Positions 60,609 to 64,000 of a DNA stretch of 64,000 nt are shown here, piece by piece. Position 1 is the first letter of the stretch; each line of letters starts with the position of its first letter. The notes beneath the pieces are model-generated. The model saw nothing but the letters and a program-made list of their open reading frames with translations, was not told the origin of the DNA and did no database searches. The position numbers were made by a program, and so were the translations under genes. The stretch is from G965279335 sp965279285. Lineage in GTDB: Bacteria > Pseudomonadota > Gammaproteobacteria > DSM-16500. The stretch spans positions 1,922,001 to 1,986,000 of the forward strand of contig OZ257148.1 in assembly GCA_965279285.1 (NCBI GenBank), written 5' to 3'.

Positions 60609-61589
60609 TCACAGTTCTTCTTTTTCCTTAAACCCAAATTTAGTTGCAATAAGATATTTAGGTCGCTGCTTTACTTCTGTAAAAATACGCGCAATATACT
60701 CACCTAAAATTCCGATTGATAATAATTGAATTCCGCCTAAAAACATCACAGCAACGATAATACTTGGAAAACCGGGTAAATCAGCGCCATACAACAAAGT
60801 ATACATTAAAAAGTACACCGCATAAATTAATGTAAGCGTTGAAACAATAAATCCAATAAAACCCCAGATTCGTAAGGGAATATCAGAAAAGGATGTTATC
60901 CCAGTAATCGCCAGTTCAGTTAATTTCCCTAAACCCCAAGCGCTTTTACCTGCTTTTCTTTCCTGAACCTCAAACTCTACAGCCATTTTTTTAAATCCGA
61001 CCCAAGCATACAAACCTTTCATAAAACGAATACGTTCATTAAATTGATTTAATGCTGCAATGACCTTCCGATCAACTAAACGAAAATCACCTGCATTACT
61101 TGGCATATTAATTTTAGTCATTTTTTCCATTAGCCAATAAAATAAATTAGCAAAGTGGCGCTTAACACGGGACTCATTATCACGATTTTTTCGTACACCA
61201 TAAACCATCTCATAACCGTCTCCCCAATGTTTTAAAAACTCGGGAATGACTGCAATCGGATGTTGAAAATCAGCATCCATAATAATAGCTAAATCACCTG
61301 AGCAATGCTCAAGCCCTGCTGTTAATGCTGTTTCTTTACCGAAGTTACGAGAAAATGCCAACAGTTTTATATGATAGCTTGCTGGTAAACTCATTAACTT
61401 TGCAATAGTTTCATCTCGGCTACCATCATCAACAACAATAATTTCAAAGTGATTAGTTAAGGTATATAAGGTTTCTTGTAAACTACTAAAAAAGTTTTCT
61501 ACATTTGCCTCTTCATTAAAGACTGGAACAATACAGGATATAAATACGGTTTTATTTTGTATCGCTTGTTGACGAATCGCGGGTAACAT
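60609..61589 (-). CDS. GT2 undecaprenyl-phosphate glycosyltransferase (FlmF/ArnC/GtrB-like)
   Basis: The 326-residue enzyme has a GT-A domain (about 15-230): SCIVPVFNEEANV, IIVVDDGSRDETI, FSRNFGKETALTAGL and the metal-binding DADFQHP (DxD), then two C-terminal membrane helices (about 235-300). This is the plan of enzymes that load a sugar from a UDP donor onto undecaprenyl phosphate (ArnC, GtrB, FlmF1/FlmF2). With the ArnT-like and YdjC-like genes beside it, it is the likely source of the lipid-linked amino sugar. Confidence 0.88.
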   Translation of the reverse strand: MLPAIRQQAIQNKTVFISCIVPVFNEEANVENFFSSLQETLYTLTNHFEIIVVDDGSRDETIAKLMSLPASYHIKLLAFSRNFGKETALTAGLEHCSGDLAIIMDADFQHPIAVIPEFLKHWGDGYEMVYGVRKNRDNESRVKRHFANLFYWLMEKMTKINMPSNAGDFRLVDRKVIAALNQFNERIRFMKGLYAWVGFKKMAVEFEVQERKAGKSAWGLGKLTELAITGITSFSDIPLRIWGFIGFIVSTLTLIYAVYFLMYTLLYGADLPGFPSIIVAVMFLGGIQLLSIGILGEYIARIFTEVKQRPKYLIATKFGFKEKEEL

Positions 61590-61660
61590 GGATATAAATC
61601 CCTCTCAAAATAGTATCTGTGAATTTTACCTCATGCGCACGAGGCTCGCTATAGAAAGTG

Positions 61661-61789
61661 TAATTATTCAGCCGTTAAAAAGTTTGGTGGGCACGCTACG
61701 CTTTGCCCACCCTACAAAATAAATTATAAATAACGCAGGGTGGGCAAAGCACAGCGTGCCCACCAAACTCTTTCCTGCTCAATAGTTAC
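61661..61789. repeat. Complete palindromic MITE-like element
   Basis: The left arm TAATTATTCAGCCG...AAAGTTTGG leads to the core 61686-61715 (one change, GCTACGCTTTG). The inverted core is 61736-61764 and the right arm ends CTGCTCAATAGTTAC at 61789. It lies in the 61590-61862 gap upstream of the GT2 gene. Confidence 0.9.
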
Positions 61790-61862
61790 TAAAAATTGAT
61801 GATTCTTGTCAAGACTCTGTACTTACTGCTAAGATTTATCATTCGTTTATCAACACTAAGGA

Positions 61863-62213
61863 ATGGCCATGGATTGGGGAGTCTTAAATCACATTTTATT
61901 GATTATTCAACATATCATCTCATTTATTGGTGTATTGATTATTTTTTCTGGGGTTATCATCGCTCTTTTTCAATATATAAACTATCTTTTTTCCGGCAAA
62001 ATCATTCATCATGGTGCTAAAATCAATGATATAAAACTAACCCTTGGTCGAACTTTAATTTTAGGTTTAGAGTTTATCGTCGCAGCTGACTTAATTGGCA
62101 CCACAACGACACCGGATTATTATGCTTTAGGAATATTAGGTATTATTGTTTTAATTAGAACATTACTTAGCTTTTCTTTAAGTAGAGAGTTATTAACCGC
62201 TAGTAAAGAGTGA
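61863..62213 (+). CDS. DUF1622 family small membrane protein
   Basis: The 116-residue protein has three hydrophobic helices (about 10-40, 65-85, 88-105). The segment LTLGRTLILGLEFIVAADLIGTT with the conserved Arg, Glu and Asp inside the membrane is typical of DUF1622 proteins. Their function is not known. ATG 61863 (preceded by AAGGA) is the likely start; ATG 61869 is two codons later. It stands alone between a repeat element and a lipoprotein gene. Confidence 0.85.
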   Translation: MAMDWGVLNHILLIIQHIISFIGVLIIFSGVIIALFQYINYLFSGKIIHHGAKINDIKLTLGRTLILGLEFIVAADLIGTTTTPDYYALGILGIIVLIRTLLSFSLSRELLTASKE

Positions 62214-62385
62214 CGACCCTATAAAAATGTGTAAATTTTGCTCTCGACCGCTTGCAAATATACCCACCCCATGATTAACCCTAAGCAATACAGTAGTTAC
62301 CCTCCATATCAAATTTACAATTTTTCTCATATGATAGATAAAGTTGTACAACACTTTCTTTAACTATCTCACGGAGAACGACATC

Positions 62386-62841
62386 ATGAAGAATAATTTA
62401 AGTAAAATCGCGATTTTGCTTATCAGTTTCAACTTAGTATCATGCTCAACTAACACTCAAAGCCAAAATACAGGCTTAGGCGCTGTAGGTGGTGCTGTAG
62501 TGGGTGGCGCAGCAGGTGCTTTAGTCGGTGGTGGTGCAGCAGTGGCTGTAGGTGCAGTAGCCGGTGCGCTTGTCGGTGGCTTAATCGGAAACTCGATGGA
62601 TAGCACAGATCATCCTCATGTTTACGAAGCGATGAATAATGCTCCTAATCATTCAACTCATTGGGTTAATACCAAAACAGGCGTTGCTTACACCGTAACC
62701 CCAACTAGCCCAAGAATGTCATATCAAGGCAATAACAACTGCCGTCAATATACAGCCGTATCGTATGTTCATGGCAAAAAACATCATTCACATGGTATTG
62801 CTTGCATGATGCCAGATGGTAAATGGAAAACAGTTAAGTAA
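62386..62841 (+). CDS. Glycine-zipper outer-membrane lipoprotein
   Basis: From ATG 62386 the protein is 151 residues with a lipoprotein signal peptide (LVSC lipobox, Cys about residue 20). A glycine-zipper region follows (about 32-70: GAVGGAVVGGAAGALVGGG...), which forms close-packed membrane helices. A small C-terminal domain has THWVNTKTGVAYTVTP and a Cys pair. It resembles 17-kDa-antigen/SlyB-type proteins that affect envelope integrity. The frame open upstream to 62344 lacks a signal-peptide start and was not used. Confidence 0.82.
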   Translation: MKNNLSKIAILLISFNLVSCSTNTQSQNTGLGAVGGAVVGGAAGALVGGGAAVAVGAVAGALVGGLIGNSMDSTDHPHVYEAMNNAPNHSTHWVNTKTGVAYTVTPTSPRMSYQGNNNCRQYTAVSYVHGKKHHSHGIACMMPDGKWKTVK

Positions 62842-62860
62842 GCGTTTTATTCGCTGTTAG

Positions 62861-62915
62861 TAACTATTAGCAGGCAAAAAGTTTGGTGGGCACGCTGCGC
62901 TTTGCCCACCCTACG
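62861..62915. repeat. Left half of a palindromic element, upstream-facing side of bolA
   Basis: The outer arm GTAACTATTAGCAGG (62861) and core 62886-62915 are present, but the matching inverted core lies at 63218-63247, on the other side of the bolA gene. The two halves are 300 bases apart. Confidence 0.85.
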
Positions 62916-62920
62916 TTTTT

Positions 62921-63181
62921 TTATTTAATCATTATTTGTAACGCATGTATTTCATGTGGAATTAAATCATCAAGTGCTTTGTAAATTTCTCTGTGCGTTT
63001 CTATGCGAGATTTATTTTTAAAACAATCAGCGGAGATCGTTACGGAAAAATGACCAGCCCCATCTTTGCTGCCTGCATGACCTATATGCTTGTGGCTGTC
63101 ATCTTGGATTTCTAAGTGTGTTGGGGTGAATTTTTCTTGTAAACGTTCAATGATGAGGTGCTTTCGGGTTAAATTATTCAT
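62921..63181 (-). CDS. bolA: BolA family protein
   Basis: The 86-residue protein has the BolA core LEIQDDSHKHIGHAGSKDGAGHFSVTI (with the His residues used in Fe-S binding with a monothiol glutaredoxin) and HREIYKALDDLIPHEIHALQI. Length matches the BolA/IbaG group; the loop SKDGAGHF is of the BolA type. BolA-Grx pairs act in iron sensing and Fe-S handling. It lies next to yciB, a frequent pairing, and is bracketed by the two halves of a palindromic element. Confidence 0.92.
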   Translation of the reverse strand: MNNLTRKHLIIERLQEKFTPTHLEIQDDSHKHIGHAGSKDGAGHFSVTISADCFKNKSRIETHREIYKALDDLIPHEIHALQIMIK

Positions 63182-63217
63182 CGTTAGAATATACCATAAA
63201 AATAAATTATAGGAAAT

Positions 63218-63247
63218 GTAGGGTGGGCAAAGCGCAGCGTGCCCACC
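63218..63247. repeat. Right half of the palindromic element flanking bolA
   Basis: An inverted core (63218-63247) lies seven bases before the yciB stop side. It pairs with the core at 62886-62915 across bolA. No outer GTTAC arm is seen here, so the right end is cut back. Confidence 0.85.
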
Positions 63248-63253
63248 GTCCCT

Positions 63254-63805
63254 CTACTCCACTTCTGAAATATAACGCGACAAATAAATCATTTGTAAAA
63301 AAGCAAAAATCAAAAAGAAACCCAAAGTACCATATAATTTAAAATTAACCCATATTTCCGTACTAAAATTATAAGCCACATAAATATTAATACCGCCTAA
63401 AAGAATAAAAGCACAAGCCCACGCAATATTTAATTTTTTCCAAACTTGACTAGGAACTGTTGCCTTATTTTTTTCTAACTTTAATTCAAACATGCGCTGC
63501 ATCAATGGCTTATTACCTATAATATGGCTTAAAAGTAACGCTGTGCCAAAAATCCAATACACTACACTCGGTTTCCATTTAACAAAAATCGGATCATGAA
63601 AATAAAGCGTCAAACCACCTAACACAGTAAATACAGCTAACATCAGTAATTGGACTTTATCCATCCGCTTTGCCACTAAAGCCGTTACTAATACTTGCAC
63701 TGCGGTAACAGCGATACCCACTACTGTCGCAACATAAATACCATAGATTTTAAAAGCCAAAAAAAATAAAACCAAAGGAATAAAATCATAAAATAAATTT
63801 AACAT
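63254..63805 (-). CDS. yciB: YciB (IspZ), inner-membrane septation/envelope protein
   Basis: The 183-residue membrane protein has five to six helices and the family signatures MLNLFYDFIPLVLFFLAFK, LTLYFHDPIFVKWKPSVVYW and LNIAWACAFILLGGINIYVAY. Length matches YciB (about 180). It takes part in cell-envelope synthesis and septation. It starts upstream of bolA on the same strand. Confidence 0.93.
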   Translation of the reverse strand: MLNLFYDFIPLVLFFLAFKIYGIYVATVVGIAVTAVQVLVTALVAKRMDKVQLLMLAVFTVLGGLTLYFHDPIFVKWKPSVVYWIFGTALLLSHIIGNKPLMQRMFELKLEKNKATVPSQVWKKLNIAWACAFILLGGINIYVAYNFSTEIWVNFKLYGTLGFFLIFAFLQMIYLSRYISEVE

Positions 63806-63831
63806 GCTATTTTTTCCTGTAATAAAAATTA

Positions 63832-64000
63832 TTAAGTTATGTCATCCAATGCTCTACCTTCATGTGCAAACAAAGGAGAATTCAATACGGTTACTTTTTT
63901 AAACCGCGCAAAAAAAATGTAAGCTACCGGCACGACGATGAGTGAAAAAAAAGTTCCAAATAATAAGCCACCAACAATAACCCAACCCACTTGACAACGA
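63832..64000 (-). CDS. RND efflux pump inner-membrane subunit, C-terminal end only
   Basis: The minus-strand frame is open from the window end and stops with TAA at 63832-63834, giving about 55 residues. QVGWVIVGGLLFGTFFSLIVVPVAYIFFAR is the last membrane helix of AcrB/MexF-type RND pumps, followed by a short polar tail (residues FKKVTVLNSPLFAHEGRALDDIT in part). The rest of the gene lies beyond the window. Substrate class cannot be told. Confidence 0.85.
   Translation of the reverse strand, partial: RCQVGWVIVGGLLFGTFFSLIVVPVAYIFFARFKKVTVLNSPLFAHEGRALDDIT

Overview
The window is a contiguous, AT-rich piece of a gammaproteobacterial chromosome. Gene order and content (tig-clpP-clpX-lon-hupB-tRNAs-ppiD, rlmD-relA, bolA-yciB, rodA-mltB-rlpA, an LbtU-like porin, a Sel1-repeat protein, effector-like orphan proteins) suggest a host-associated member of the Legionellales (Legionella/Coxiella relatives). 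That placement is inferred from gene content only. No rRNA, CRISPR array, integrase or insertion sequence was seen.

Layout. 0-5.8 kb: cell-wall and envelope genes (rodA 3' end, mltB, rlpA, rseP), yaiI and rmuC. 5.8-12.2 kb: accessory stretch (Bcr/CflA-type MFS pump, MscS channel, secreted protein plus LbtU-like porin, two orphan membrane proteins). 12.5-22.1 kb: folding and proteolysis block (ppiD, hupB, lon, clpX, clpP, tig) with seven tRNA genes. 22.3-45.0 kb: a large biosynthetic gene cluster. 45.0-64 kb: housekeeping genes (folD, rocD, yciO, rlmD, relA, ttcA, csp, bolA, yciB), a three-gene lipid A glycosylation set resembling Francisella NaxD/FlmK/FlmF2, and the 3' end of an RND pump gene.

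The main find is the 22.3-45.0 kb cluster. It combines (i) an enolpyruvyltransferase of the MurA family, a radical SAM enzyme, a tyrosine-phosphatase-like enzyme, a P-loop kinase, two 2OG-Fe(II) oxygenases and a HisC-like aminotransferase, which is the enzyme set used for the high-carbon sugar of polyoxin/nikkomycin nucleosides; (ii) a TruD-type pseudouridine synthase, the hallmark of C-nucleoside antibiotics such as pseudouridimycin and malayamycin; and (iii) a split NRPS: a stand-alone A domain whose specificity residues read as beta-alanine, a stand-alone C domain, a stand-alone carrier protein, an A-T-C protein, a CmlA-like diiron hydroxylase, an aromatic amino acid hydroxylase, and a PanD that could make the beta-alanine. 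An MFS exporter completes the long minus-strand operon. I infer a peptidyl C-nucleoside (pseudouridine-based, beta-alanine-containing) natural product, which I do not recognise as a described compound or cluster. A relaxase-like (MobA/MobL) protein without the expected catalytic tyrosine sits inside the NRPS operon.

The intergenic regions outside the cluster carry many copies of a nested palindromic, MITE-like repeat (core beginning GGTGGGCACGCTGC, often with outer arms GTAACTATTCAGCAG). No copy occurs between about 20.15 and 46.3 kb, the stretch that contains the cluster, which fits late acquisition of the cluster or its dense operon packing.
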